From Pseudothermotoga hypogea DSM 11164 = NBRC 106472 (GTDB lineage Bacteria; Thermotogota; Thermotogae; Thermotogales; DSM-5069): a stretch of DNA of 64,000 nt. This document shows, piece after piece, positions 18,644 to 27,658 of the stretch. The position numbers and the translations under genes are program-made. Location: positions 1,488,001-1,552,000 of the forward strand of contig NZ_CP007141.1 in assembly GCF_000816145.1 (NCBI RefSeq), given 5' to 3'. How positions within the stretch are numbered: the stretch's first letter is position 1; each line of letters starts with the position of its first letter. The notes below the pieces were generated by a model. It searched no databases. It was not told where the DNA came from and saw only the letters and a list, made by a program, of their open reading frames with translations.

Positions 18644-18850
18644 TCAAGCCAAAAGGTCCATACGTGCTTTAGTGTAGTTTTCCACCGCGATGCGAACCAA
18701 CTTCACGTTCAAACCGTTCTGTTGGTAGAAGGCGAAACTCAGAAGCTTCAGAAAATCTTCTTTGCTCACCAATGCTACTTCTTGTGGTTGTTTCGGTGCA
18801 GAAATGAAGTTCAAAGCGATACGATTGTTCGACACACCGTCGATCCTCAT
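18644..18850 (-). CDS. small protein of unknown function
   Basis: This 68-aa protein starts MRIDGVSNNRIALNF and ends VENYTKARMDLLA. The ATG at 18850 follows AGGTGAT. No signal peptide or membrane segment is visible; the C-terminal half is helical. The opening and the basic helical end vaguely recall FlgM anti-sigma factors, but the match is too weak to name. It lies between the patatin gene and the pilin genes on the same strand, 64 bases after the former. Confidence 0.5.
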   Translation of the reverse strand: MRIDGVSNNRIALNFISAPKQPQEVALVSKEDFLKLLSFAFYQQNGLNVKLVRIAVENYTKARMDLLA

Positions 18851-18914
18851 ATGAATCACCTGTTCTTTTATCGTTCAAACGCGAAAAAATTTGAACTGCT
18901 TGGAACTCTCACGA

Positions 18915-20132
18915 TTACATTTTCCTTGTCGCATTCTTGTAGACGAAGATCACGAAGTCTAAAAGTTTTCTGTATCTGATCTGGATGGCAACTTTGCTGA
19001 GCAAATTCTCAGGTTCAGTGCTGTGGACGATCGCTTCGAGTAATTCCAAAGGCGTGTAAATTTTCAATCTGTCGACGTTCAACACCTTTGCCAGACTCTC
19101 CAAAAGTTTGATCGGCACCTTCTTGGGTTCATCGAAAAAAGAGAGCGTTTCGAGCCTCAAACGAGGAAGTATGAAAGATTCGTACTGCTGTTCCGCCGAC
19201 AGTTCGCTTGGAAGTTTCAATCCCAGCAAGAAACCTGCGATGTCTCTCTCTTTCGCGTCGAGCTTCGCATAGAGCTGTTTCAAAACGTCCTCTTCGCTCG
19301 AAAGGTAATACTGTTCCCCGTAAAGTTTTCCAAAGTACGCGAGCGTGTCGAGATAACCTTCAACGAAGTATTTCCTGATCACTTCCCTATCGAAGTTCAG
19401 CACGTTTCCGAAATGTTCCCTCGGTCTGATGTACCCGATCCGAGTTCTCTCGCGAAAGATTCTCAGATAATCAAGAATATCCGCCAGACCGATCGTTCCG
19501 ATATCGACGACCAAGATGTTTTCCCAGCCTTTCTCAACCGCCATGCGCACAGGAACGTTGCTGTAGATTCCACCATCGATGAACAACTTGCCTGCGATCT
19601 CTTCTCTTTTGAAGAGTGGAAAGTTCGCACTCGAGAGTATGTAATCTGCCAGCATGCCTTCGGGGATCTCTTCTATGTACAACATGTAAGGCTTCAAATC
19701 ACTGATGCAGTAGGTCACCAAGCCATAGTGAACCTTAGAACTTCTTATCTTCTCCTCGGGCAGCAAGAGCTTCAGTTTCTCCCGAAGAGGCGTGATGTCT
19801 ATGCCACCAGACTCGACAAGATTCTTCGCCACTTCAAAGGCTTTGAAGATGTTGAGTTCGAATATGCCACCGCTCAAGATCTTTTTCATCTCTTCGGGTA
19901 CGTTCATCACCTGTTCGAATTCGACCTCGAGCCAGGCTTTTTCAGCAAAGTCGTAATCGCCATAGGCGATGAGTGCCCCGTTGATGGCTCCAACGGAAGT
20001 TCCATACACGGCAACGATATCGATGTTCAACTCTCTCAAAGCTTTCCACACACCTATTTGGTAAGCCCCCCGCGCCCCACCACCTGAAAGCACCAAAGCC
20101 ACGCTGGTCGCAGCCGCCAAGAACGCGCTCAC
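18915..20132 (-). CDS. patatin-like phospholipase
   Basis: This is a Ser/Asp-dyad acyl hydrolase. It has the oxyanion loop [11 protein letters not shown] at residues 15-25, the nucleophile elbow [10 protein letters not shown] near 45 and the catalytic Asp in [10 protein letters not shown] near 187. The C-terminal 150 residues are helical and unlike the core. A possible short N-terminal hydrophobic stretch ([15 protein letters not shown]) is part of the first beta strand rather than a signal. The GTG at 20132 has GGGTGA ahead. It probably acts on membrane phospholipids or lysophospholipids in the cytoplasm. Confidence 0.9.
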   Translation of the reverse strand: MSAFLAAATSVALVLSGGGARGAYQIGVWKALRELNIDIVAVYGTSVGAINGALIAYGDYDFAEKAWLEVEFEQVMNVPEEMKKILSGGIFELNIFKAFEVAKNLVESGGIDITPLREKLKLLLPEEKIRSSKVHYGLVTYCISDLKPYMLYIEEIPEGMLADYILSSANFPLFKREEIAGKLFIDGGIYSNVPVRMAVEKGWENILVVDIGTIGLADILDYLRIFRERTRIGYIRPREHFGNVLNFDREVIRKYFVEGYLDTLAYFGKLYGEQYYLSSEEDVLKQLYAKLDAKERDIAGFLLGLKLPSELSAEQQYESFILPRLRLETLSFFDEPKKVPIKLLESLAKVLNVDRLKIYTPLELLEAIVHSTEPENLLSKVAIQIRYRKLLDFVIFVYKNATRKM

Positions 20133-20150
20133 GATCTGTCACCCAAAAAG

Positions 20151-20158
20151 ATTATAAT
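20151..20158. promoter_or_regulatory. shared palindromic -10 for patatin and panD
   Basis: ATTATAAT reads TATAAT on both strands (plus 20153-20158, minus 20156-20151). It lies in the 45-base gap between the divergent patatin and panD genes. The two promoters would overlap, so transcription in the two directions may be mutually exclusive. Confidence 0.5.
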
Positions 20159-20177
20159 TTCTACGGAGGTGTGCACG

Positions 20178-20528
20178 ATGATGCGCTTGATGCTGAAATC
20201 GAAACTTCACATGGCCACCGTGACTGGAAAGAACCTCGAATACGAGGGGAGCATAGAAATAGATGAGGAGCTCATGAAGGCGGTGGACTTGAAAGAGAAC
20301 GAGTTCGTCTTGGTTGCGGACGTGAACAACGGTGCAAGGTTCGAAACTTACGTGATCAAAGGGAAAGCAGGAAGTGGAACGATAGCCTTGAACGGCGCCG
20401 CAGCGCGCCTGGTGGAAGTCGGGGACAAAATCATCATCATGAGCTTTGGTCTGTTCGACGAGAACGAATACCGAGGACCGAAGGTCGCGATATTGGGAGA
20501 AGGGAACAAGGTGGTGGGGCTGAAGTGA
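20178..20528 (+). CDS. panD: aspartate 1-decarboxylase precursor
   Basis: This enzyme makes beta-alanine for pantothenate and CoA by decarboxylating L-aspartate, using a pyruvoyl group formed by self-cleavage. The cleavage site YEGS is visible. Counting from the first ATG of the ATGATG pair at 20178 puts the reactive serine at residue 25, exactly as in E. coli. [12 protein letters not shown]-type strand residues (here [12 protein letters not shown]) and [13 protein letters not shown] are conserved. Length is 116 aa, slightly short at the C terminus. The ribosome site GGAGGTG lies 6 bases ahead. No other pan genes are nearby. Confidence 0.97.
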   Translation: MMRLMLKSKLHMATVTGKNLEYEGSIEIDEELMKAVDLKENEFVLVADVNNGARFETYVIKGKAGSGTIALNGAAARLVEVGDKIIIMSFGLFDENEYRGPKVAILGEGNKVVGLK

Positions 20529-20562
20529 GAGCTGTCATTCTTCTGCTTTCATTTTTTCCACT

Positions 20563-20971
20563 TCACCACCAGATGGGTACGACGAAGCTATAGCTTACAC
20601 CCGTTTCGGTGACGGTTGCTCCCGGTAGAACGCTCTGCAACCTGCTATAATCCACAACTCCGCTGTAAGTTATGGTGACATGATAAGCTTCATCGTTTCT
20701 GGTGGCAGAGAGTGTAATGGGCAAGTTCCTGCACGCTCGTGAGATAGCTCTTACTCACAAGAAAGTTCAGATCGAAGTTCGTCTGCGTGGGTGGTTTTTC
20801 GACCGAAACGTAGCTTTCAGCGGCGGCTCTGATGTTTCTCAGGTTCATCGCAACTCGTGTTGCTCTTGCTTGGTGTACCGCGTTCACGGCGAAGGATGTC
20901 ACTATGGTGAGAAGAATCGCAATTACAGCTAAAACGGTCAGAAGTTCGATCAAGGTGAAGGCTTTAAGCAT
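20563..20971 (-). pseudogene. type IV pilin-like gene with frameshift
   Basis: The prepilin start MLKAFTLIELLTVLAVIAILLTIV is intact and closely resembles the pilin encoded just upstream at 21181-21603 (RNIRAAAESYV against RNIRSAAESFV). After YLTSVQEL the frame is lost at a TT pair (20723-20724 on the plus strand AA). Removing one base restores PITLSATRNDEAYHV ... SYSFVVPIWW and a stop at 20563, matching the paralogue's end YSFSIPIWW. As written the protein stops early at residue 93. A real lesion and a homopolymer read error are both possible. Confidence 0.82.
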
Positions 20972-21006
20972 TTTTCCCGAACCTTTCCGTCGGTATCGAT
21001 CAATTC

Positions 21007-21036
21007 ATTATAAACCATGGCCTTGGGAAAATACAA
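21007..21036 (-). promoter_or_regulatory. promoter of the frameshifted pilin gene
   Basis: On the minus strand TTGTAT (21036-21031), 18 bases, TATAAT (21012-21007). The pilin ATG at 20971 is 36 bases downstream. This gene thus has its own promoter and is separated from the upstream pilin by a terminator. Confidence 0.65.
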
Positions 21037-21137
21037 CTCTTTTATGGGCTTTACACAAGGAATTTTGTTTCGAGGAAAATTGTGAGGTTAGCCTCTCGCC
21101 CTTCAACGATATGGGTATCGAGCTTAAGGGTAAAATG

Positions 21138-21162
21138 AAAAAAACCGGCGAGACCGCCGGTT
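21138..21162 (-). terminator. intrinsic terminator of the upstream pilin
   Basis: On the minus strand AACCGGCG, GTCT loop, CGCCGGTT, then a T run. It is 19 bases after the pilin stop at 21181. Confidence 0.9.
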
Positions 21163-21180
21163 GAGTTTCTTTAATGACGC

Positions 21181-21603
21181 TCACCACCAGATCGGGATGC
21201 TGAAGCTGTAAGTTACGTTGTTGCCAGTACGGGTTGCTTCTGGTAATATGCCTCTCAGCTTATCGATATCAACACCACCTGTGTACACTATTTGGGCAGT
21301 CACAACCGTTGCAGCCTGCGTTGCTGTTATCCTGTAGTTTTCCAAGCCAGCCGTGTTCGTGAGATAACCCTGAGTCTTGAGGTTATCAATGCTTAAACCC
21401 GTTGCGGTTTTGTTAATCATAACGAAGCTTTCTGCAGCCGATCTAATGTTCCTCAGGTTCGACGCCACCTGTGTTGCCTTCGCCTGCGCCACTGCGTTCA
21501 GCGCGACTGGGGTCGCTATCGCCAGCAATGCCGCGATGACTGCCAAGACGATCAAAAGTTCGATCAACGTGAAACCTCTCACCATTTTTCTGATTTTCTT
21601 CAT
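21181..21603 (-). CDS. major type IV pilin-like protein
   Basis: This is a prepilin with a basic leader ending in RG, then FTLIELLIVLAVIAALLAIATPVALN, with Glu +5. The mature body of about 125 residues has ATQVASNLRNIRSAAESFV and ends in SIPIWW. No cysteine pair is present, which is common in thermophile pilins. GTG at 21612 is inside the GGAGGTG ribosome site; the ATG at 21603 is correctly spaced. It has its own promoter and strong terminator, as expected for an abundant subunit. It is the intact twin of the broken pilin gene downstream. Confidence 0.88.
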   Translation of the reverse strand: MKKIRKMVRGFTLIELLIVLAVIAALLAIATPVALNAVAQAKATQVASNLRNIRSAAESFVMINKTATGLSIDNLKTQGYLTNTAGLENYRITATQAATVVTAQIVYTGGVDIDKLRGILPEATRTGNNVTYSFSIPIWW

Positions 21604-21632
21604 ACGTTTCACCTCCGTTCGGTTTTGTTTTA

Positions 21633-21662
21633 ATTATACACCCAACCGTTGGAAAAATGCAA
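21633..21662 (-). promoter_or_regulatory. pilin promoter
   Basis: On the minus strand TTGCAT (21662-21657), 18 bases, TATAAT (21638-21633), about 30 bases before the start codon. Confidence 0.7.
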
Positions 21663-21754
21663 GTTCATTATTGCGTAACTGTGTAGTTCCACCAAACAAC
21701 TTTTTTCGCTGTTCATGACAAGAGTGCTAAACTCCTTACTGTGAGGTGGTCGCC

Positions 21755-22657
21755 GTGAAGAGGTGCGGACTGTTGTTGGTAGTGTTGGCGAACTGTATCT
21801 TTGCTCAGTTGCTCTACATTTCTCCCGCGATGGATCTGGCACTCAGTGTGTACGAACCGTTCTTCGTGAGTCAACCCATCAGGCCAGGTGAGATCGGTTT
21901 GTTCAGGGTGATGAACGCGGCGAGCACGATACAGATAATGTCTTTCGAGGTTGGTCCGAACGTGACTCTCGATCAACTTGCCCTCTCCACGAAACAAGCA
22001 GCGATGAACGAAAGAAGCACTGGCAAAATCAAGATCGCGAACGTCGACTGTTTCTTTCGCTGGTTCTCCATCGAAACTTCCGGCAGGATCGTTCAATCTT
22101 TTCAGCTCATCTTTCTTCGCTTGGCCAAAGCGTACGTTTCGAGTTACTTTGCGCCCGAAGAAGAATTCTACACCTACTTGGTCCCAGCGTTGTTGACCGT
22201 TCAAAGTCTCAAAGGTCCAACGTGGTTCAACCACGTGGATGAAAAGCACGGCTACAAGCTCATGCTTTACGAACCTTTCCAACCTGCGGAAGTTGAAGAA
22301 GGAGAGATCGGTTCTTTCATAGCACTGGACCAAGCAAAGGTGGGTTACATTCAGATCGTTCAGGAAAAGCTTCCAAAACGTATGAAAGTCGACGAATATG
22401 CGAATCTGGTTGAGAAAAACACGCTGTCAAAACTGAACCAGTACAAGCTGTTCTCTTCGAGGAAGAATTTGGTTGAAGGCAACGAATTCTTCTGGAGGAT
22501 CTTTTCTTTCACTCAGAACCAGATGAACTTCAAAGCACTCCAAGCTCACCTCGTAGTAGACCAAGTTGCCATTACCCTCACTTACCTTTCGAGCGAGGAA
22601 AACTTCGAACAGTTCTTGCCCGCCGCCATCGGAACGATCTTCTCGTTCAGGATGTGA
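21755..22657 (+). CDS. secreted protein with two similar halves
   Basis: I do not recognise the family. The signal peptide is MKRCGLLLVVLANCIFAQ. The mature part is two related halves of about 130-140 residues: DLALSVYEPFFVSQPIRPGEIGLF and, later, YKLMLYEPFQPAEVEEGEIGSF. Their ends also correspond (EEEFYTYLVPALLTVQSL and EENFEQFLPAAIGTIFSF). This pattern of strands closed by a C-terminal helix recalls PsbP/DcrB-like folds, which is only a guess. GTG at 21755 has GAGGTGG ahead; the GTG at 21746 is too near. A short gap separates it from the PqaA-like gene. Confidence 0.68.
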   Translation: MKRCGLLLVVLANCIFAQLLYISPAMDLALSVYEPFFVSQPIRPGEIGLFRVMNAASTIQIMSFEVGPNVTLDQLALSTKQAAMNERSTGKIKIANVDCFFRWFSIETSGRIVQSFQLIFLRLAKAYVSSYFAPEEEFYTYLVPALLTVQSLKGPTWFNHVDEKHGYKLMLYEPFQPAEVEEGEIGSFIALDQAKVGYIQIVQEKLPKRMKVDEYANLVEKNTLSKLNQYKLFSSRKNLVEGNEFFWRIFSFTQNQMNFKALQAHLVVDQVAITLTYLSSEENFEQFLPAAIGTIFSFRM

Positions 22658-22716
22658 GACCTTCCACGAACGTTCTCAACGTCCGCAGGGTGTATAATCT
22701 TGACGGAGGTGCTGGT

Positions 22717-23949
22717 ATGAAAAAAATCTTTGTGTGGTTCATCGTGGTACTGACATGTGTCGCGATAGGTCAAGAATTGTTCGAGTACGTTCGAACCCAC
22801 AAAGATGTTTCATACAAAGTAGTTTCCGAAAAAGTCTCGGAGAACGGGTTCAAGATGATCCACGTACTTTTGAAGAGTCAAACGTGGCGCGGGTTCGAGT
22901 GGAAGCACGACGTTCTGATCGTTATACCTCCAAAAGTCGAGTTCGAGAACACCGCGGTGTTGCTCATCACGGGAGACTTCGATCCAACGAGAGCTAAAGA
23001 AGTCGAAGATTTCCTCTGGATTGCAGAAAAGTTTGGAGCACCCTTCATCGTACTGGGGGACGTTCCGAATCAGCCCATCTTCGGCTTGAGGGAAGACGAT
23101 CTCATCGCACACACCTTCGTTCAGTACGGTGAAACGAACGATCCAACCTGGCCATTGCTTTTCCCGATGACTACATCGGCCGTGGCTGCGATGGACATGG
23201 CACAAGAAATGCTGAACGTTGAAAAGTTCTTCGTCACAGGTGCTTCAAAACGTGGTTGGACAACTTGGTTGACTGCGGTGCTGGACGATCGAGTCTTCGC
23301 CATAGCACCGATCGTTTTCGACAATTTGAACTTTGAAAAACAACTCGCCCAACAGATGAAGATGTACGGTGAATACAGTAGAAGCATTTCACCGTACGTT
23401 GAGAGGGGTTTGCCCGAATACGTGCGTACCGAGGTTGGACAAAAACTTCTGAAGATGGTTGATCCGTACAGTTATAGAGATCGTCTCACGATGCCGAAGT
23501 ACATCGTGAACGCCACCAACGATGAGTACTGGACCATATATTCCAGCATGCTGTACTTCTTCGACCTTCCAGGGAAGAACTATCTGCTGTACGTGCCGAA
23601 CAATCCCCATGGGATAAAGAACATACCCTACGTGGTGGACAATCTTTCAAGCTTCTTCAAACTCGTGCTGAAGAATGTACTTCCCCAGATCAGTTTTGAA
23701 ATCTCCGATGGAACTATCGTGATAAAGGATGATCCTGTGATTCGTCAAGTTTACTTGCACAGGGCCGTTTCTGACACGACCGATTTCAGAAAATCTCTCT
23801 GGTTGAGATTTCCAATCCTGCCCGATGCGGGTGTATACTCGATCTCGGTGGAACCACCTCAAGGCAGGCACGTGGCGTATTATGCTGAGATCGTGCTCGA
23901 AATCGAAGGTCTGACACTGAGCGTGTGCACTCCGGGGGTGTACAAATGA
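22717..23949 (+). CDS. PhoPQ-activated pathogenicity-related (PqaA-like) hydrolase-fold protein
   Basis: This secreted member of the PqaA family (PF10142) has an alpha/beta hydrolase-like fold of uncertain reaction. It has a signal peptide (MKKIFVWFIVVLTCVAIG) and the elbow FVTGASKRGWTTWLTAVLDDRV with serine in GAS. The family segment YGEYSRSISPYVERGL is present, with a late histidine in NNPHGI. The ATG at 22717 follows GGAGGTGCTGG; the frame is open upstream but without a start signal. In the family the name comes from Salmonella PhoPQ regulation, which does not apply here. It overlaps the racemase gene by 4 bases. Confidence 0.85.
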   Translation: MKKIFVWFIVVLTCVAIGQELFEYVRTHKDVSYKVVSEKVSENGFKMIHVLLKSQTWRGFEWKHDVLIVIPPKVEFENTAVLLITGDFDPTRAKEVEDFLWIAEKFGAPFIVLGDVPNQPIFGLREDDLIAHTFVQYGETNDPTWPLLFPMTTSAVAAMDMAQEMLNVEKFFVTGASKRGWTTWLTAVLDDRVFAIAPIVFDNLNFEKQLAQQMKMYGEYSRSISPYVERGLPEYVRTEVGQKLLKMVDPYSYRDRLTMPKYIVNATNDEYWTIYSSMLYFFDLPGKNYLLYVPNNPHGIKNIPYVVDNLSSFFKLVLKNVLPQISFEISDGTIVIKDDPVIRQVYLHRAVSDTTDFRKSLWLRFPILPDAGVYSISVEPPQGRHVAYYAEIVLEIEGLTLSVCTPGVYK

Positions 23950-24623
23950 GGAAAATCGCTGGTATAGTTGGAGGCATGGGTTCGCTCTCGACGGTGGATT
24001 TCTTGAAGAAGGTCGTCGAATCGACATACGCTGAAAAGGATCAAGATCACATAAGAATGATCGTCGATTTCAACACCTCAGTTCCTGACAGAACGACCGC
24101 CATCTTGCACAACGGCGAAGATCCCACACCGTACTTGGTCGACTCGGTGAAGAGGCTGGAAAAAGCTGGAGCCGATTTCGCACTCTTCGTCTGCAACACC
24201 GCTCACGCCTTTTTGGGAAAGGTGCAAGGGCAGGTGAACATACCGATTCTGAACTTGCCGAAGCTGGCTCTGGAAAAACTGGCAAGCGTGGGTGTGAAGA
24301 GCGCGTGGCTCACCGGGACCAAGGGACTCATAGCGAGTGGAATGTACCAGAAGGTGGCAAGAGAGGTGGGCTTCGAGCTGAAGGTGCCAGATTTATCCGT
24401 GCAGGATGCCGTGATGAACGTGATCTATTCTGTGAAAGCTGGAAAGCTCGAGGAGGCAAGGAAAGTCTGGCTCGAGAAGGTCGAACCTCATTTGGACGGA
24501 TATGTTCTTCTCGCTTGCACGGAACTTCCCGTCGTGGCATGCAGCAACAGGCTCAAGCTCGTCGATCTGAACGAACTGTGGGCGAAGATGATCGTGGAAA
24601 TGTGCGGTGGGAGGCTGAGATGA
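23946..24623 (+). CDS. aspartate/glutamate racemase family protein
   Basis: This is a PLP-independent amino acid racemase with two cysteine acid/bases. The opening IVGGMGSLSTVDFLKKV is that of aspartate racemases. The first cysteine is in FVCNTAH and the second in LLACTELPVV. Length is 225 aa. The ATG overlaps the stop of the PqaA-like gene (ATGA). Aspartate or a related acidic amino acid is the likely substrate, with D-amino acids perhaps used in the cell wall. Hydantoin- or maleate-active relatives exist, so the substrate is not certain. Confidence 0.88.
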   Translation: MRKIAGIVGGMGSLSTVDFLKKVVESTYAEKDQDHIRMIVDFNTSVPDRTTAILHNGEDPTPYLVDSVKRLEKAGADFALFVCNTAHAFLGKVQGQVNIPILNLPKLALEKLASVGVKSAWLTGTKGLIASGMYQKVAREVGFELKVPDLSVQDAVMNVIYSVKAGKLEEARKVWLEKVEPHLDGYVLLACTELPVVACSNRLKLVDLNELWAKMIVEMCGGRLR

Positions 24624-24646
24624 GACGCAGGAGGTGAGACCAAAAA

Positions 24647-27600
24647 ATGAACGTTGCAAGGCAAGCCTCCAAAAGACCTGTCGCGGTTTTCATGCTGCTG
24701 CTCGCCATCGCAGCGCTGGGTGTGATTGCCCTTCGAAGACTCCACCTCGAGCTCATTCCAAACCTTGAATATCCCTACGCTGCAGTTTTCGCCACTTACA
24801 TGGGTGCCGGTACTGAAGAAGTCGAACAACTCGTCACCGAACCTTTGGAGCGCATCATCGCTACAGTCCCCGGGGTAAAGAGGTTCACTTCCGTATCTCA
24901 ACCCGGTTTTTCCTTCATTCTCATCGAATACGCTTGGGGTGTGGACGTACTTTCTGCCTCGTCTCGGCTCGAGAGATATCTGAGCCTCGCACAAGCGAAT
25001 TTACCGGAACAAGTGAAGCCTTCCGTCGTGGAGTTCGATCCTTCGTTGTTGCCGGTTTTCGTGTTCTCAACAGAACAGGATGTGGAATCGTTCGTTGATC
25101 AAATAAAGAGACTTCCAGATGTGGCGGGCGTTGAGGTGCTTGGCAAAGCAAGCAAACGCGTTGTCGTGAGGCTCGATCCAGAAAAGGTTGAACAGCTTGG
25201 ACTCGATCTTTCACTCATGGAGATGTTTCTCTCTGGCAACGCGATCTATCCGATGGGCCAGGTCAAAGATGAAAACGGTAACGTTTATCCCATCACGGTT
25301 GATGCACGCTTTAGGAACTTGGAAGAACTGAGAAATGCGATCGTGGGTTTCAGGGGCCTGACCTACCAGACAGCGATGAGCGGGCAACTTCCCAAGTTGC
25401 TGGTGCCGATCAGGCTGGGACAAGTGGCGTCCATCGAAGTGGTGGAAGAAGAAGTCCGTGGGGTCGTGAGGGTCAACGGTCATTCGACGAACGTTGTGGC
25501 GGTCAGGAAAAGATCGGGCGCGAACACTGTCGAGAGTGTGAGACAAATCAAGAATCTGTTGAAGCAGTTGAAAGTTTCTTACACACCTTTGATAGACCAA
25601 TCACTCTACACGCAGAGGGCTGTGAACAACTTGTTGAAGAACTTGCTCTTGGGATTGCTGTGCGCTTCCATCGTGGTTGCGATATTCGTTCCGAACATCT
25701 TCAACACGCTGATCGTTTCTTTGAGCATCCCTGTTTCACTGATCATCGCGATAGTTTTGATGTACTTCTTCAAACTGAACTTCGATCTCCTCACACTCGG
25801 AGGACTCACGATGGCCGTGGGGATGCTCGTTGACAACGCGATCGTGGTGTTCGAAAACATCTTCAGGCACAAGAGCGAAGGTCAAGATTATCTTGAAGCC
25901 GCTTCTCGGGGTACCAAGGAAGTTTTCGGTGCGATCTTCGCTTCCACCGCGACGACCGTCATAGTGTTCGTGCCACTGTTGTTCACAGAAAGCTTTGCTG
26001 CAACGATGTTCAAGTACTTCGCAGCCACGCTTTCGTTGGCGTTGGGTGCGTCTTTGGCCGTGGCGGGTGTGCTCGTGCCGGCAGGATCGAAGTGGATCAT
26101 GTCGAGAAAGATCGAAGCGTACGAGAAATTCAGGATCACTTACAAAAACTCTCTGGAGCGTTTGCTGGACAGAAAAGTCGTGGTGCTTCCGTTAGTTCTG
26201 GTGATCTTGCTGTTCAGTGTCTTCGTGTTGATGAACAGACCGAGAAGCTTCACACCGAAGTTCGAATCGAACACTCTATCGATCGTTGTGAAGATGAACG
26301 AGCAGGCCGGTTATGAAAAGACGTCTCAGGTCGTTTCCGAATTAGAGAAATTCATTCTCGAGAGGAAAGAAAAGTTCAACGTGCAACACGTCTATTGTGA
26401 AGTTGGAATAACGAGCGAACTTTCACAGATCGTTGGCGGCGCGAGCGAAGACAAGGGAACGATCTACGTTTGGTTCGGTGGCAAAAGGACAGAGTACGTT
26501 GAGAACAAGAAGGCGTTGCTCTCAGAACTTCAGAAATTTCAAATCCAAGGTGCCACGTTGAGCGTTGGCGAATCGGACTTCATGTCAGAGTTGTTCGGAT
26601 ATCCTCTCACGATAGTTCTGAGGGGAAAAGACATAGACCTTCTCTTGAAAGAGGCTGAAAGACTCAGCGATGCGTTGAAGCAGAAGGGTATCGGTCAGGT
26701 CGCAGTCCGTGGTAAAGCCACTCTGCAAACCATGATGGTTGATATAGACAGAACCAAAGCGATCTTCTCAGGTTTGCTTCCGGGCCAATTGCTCATGGAA
26801 TTTCAGCGTCGAACGGTCGGACAGGCCATCGGCATCGTTTCAACCGAGGAAGGAAGTTTACCAGTCTTTTTGAAGGTCTCCAGCCTTGGAACGGTTGAAG
26901 ACGTTGGGGGCGTTGTGTTCAAGAACATGAGGAATCAACAGATACCGCTGGACGTGATCGCGAACGTTGAGAAAAGACAGACCTTGACATCCATTTCGCA
27001 CATGAACGGAGAACGTGTGGTGTACGTGGACGTTACGGAATCGCAATTCTCCGTGTCGAAGTTGACACGAATCGCAGAGGAAACCATCAACGATTTGAAA
27101 CTGAAAGTGGACCACGAGTTCTCCGGGCAGAAGAACTCGATGGACACGCTCTTCTCTGAATTCAGAACCATCATAATCATCGCCGCGATACTCGTCTACA
27201 TGTTTCTGGCGGCCCAGTTCGAATCTCTCGTCGTGCCGTTCATCATATTCATGTCCGTGCCGATCGCGTTGGTGGCACTCACACTCACAATGCTCATCTT
27301 CAATTACGAGTTGAACCTTCCCGTACTGGTGGGGAGTCTGACGTTGGTCGGTACCGTGGTGAACAACGCCATTGTGATGGTGAGCTTCGTACTTCAAAGA
27401 AGACGTGAAGCGAAAGAAGTTTCGTTCAGAACGATCATCACAGAATCGGCTTCGTTGAGGCTCAGGCCCATCTTGATGACCAGCCTCACCACGATCTTGG
27501 CTCTGCTTCCCGTCGCACTCAGCAGGGCTGAAGGTTCAGAGCTCGAATCGCCAATCGCGTGGACGATCATCTTAGGCTTGAGCATCACGACACTTTTCAC

Positions 27601-27658
27601 ACTGTATGTCGTTCCGATGTTGCTCGAGCTGTTGCTGAAAAGATCAACTCGAGCTTGA
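24647..27658 (+). CDS. RND-family efflux permease (AcrB/HAE-like)
   Basis: This is a proton-driven trimeric efflux pump of 1003 aa with 12 expected TM segments and two large periplasmic loops. TM1 is residues 13-32, followed by the porter domain (AGTEEVEQLVTEPLERII). In TM4 the motif is VGMLVDNAIVVFENI: the first Asp is kept and the second, present in AcrB as DD, is Asn, as in many HAE-like pumps. The second half repeats the fold (TLVGTVVNNAIVMVSFV). No adaptor or channel gene is adjacent. It may use the two TolC-like proteins of the 938-6302 operon. The AGGAGGTG site is 12 bases from the ATG. Confidence 0.93.
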   Translation: MNVARQASKRPVAVFMLLLAIAALGVIALRRLHLELIPNLEYPYAAVFATYMGAGTEEVEQLVTEPLERIIATVPGVKRFTSVSQPGFSFILIEYAWGVDVLSASSRLERYLSLAQANLPEQVKPSVVEFDPSLLPVFVFSTEQDVESFVDQIKRLPDVAGVEVLGKASKRVVVRLDPEKVEQLGLDLSLMEMFLSGNAIYPMGQVKDENGNVYPITVDARFRNLEELRNAIVGFRGLTYQTAMSGQLPKLLVPIRLGQVASIEVVEEEVRGVVRVNGHSTNVVAVRKRSGANTVESVRQIKNLLKQLKVSYTPLIDQSLYTQRAVNNLLKNLLLGLLCASIVVAIFVPNIFNTLIVSLSIPVSLIIAIVLMYFFKLNFDLLTLGGLTMAVGMLVDNAIVVFENIFRHKSEGQDYLEAASRGTKEVFGAIFASTATTVIVFVPLLFTESFAATMFKYFAATLSLALGASLAVAGVLVPAGSKWIMSRKIEAYEKFRITYKNSLERLLDRKVVVLPLVLVILLFSVFVLMNRPRSFTPKFESNTLSIVVKMNEQAGYEKTSQVVSELEKFILERKEKFNVQHVYCEVGITSELSQIVGGASEDKGTIYVWFGGKRTEYVENKKALLSELQKFQIQGATLSVGESDFMSELFGYPLTIVLRGKDIDLLLKEAERLSDALKQKGIGQVAVRGKATLQTMMVDIDRTKAIFSGLLPGQLLMEFQRRTVGQAIGIVSTEEGSLPVFLKVSSLGTVEDVGGVVFKNMRNQQIPLDVIANVEKRQTLTSISHMNGERVVYVDVTESQFSVSKLTRIAEETINDLKLKVDHEFSGQKNSMDTLFSEFRTIIIIAAILVYMFLAAQFESLVVPFIIFMSVPIALVALTLTMLIFNYELNLPVLVGSLTLVGTVVNNAIVMVSFVLQRRREAKEVSFRTIITESASLRLRPILMTSLTTILALLPVALSRAEGSELESPIAWTIILGLSITTLFTLYVVPMLLELLLKRSTRA

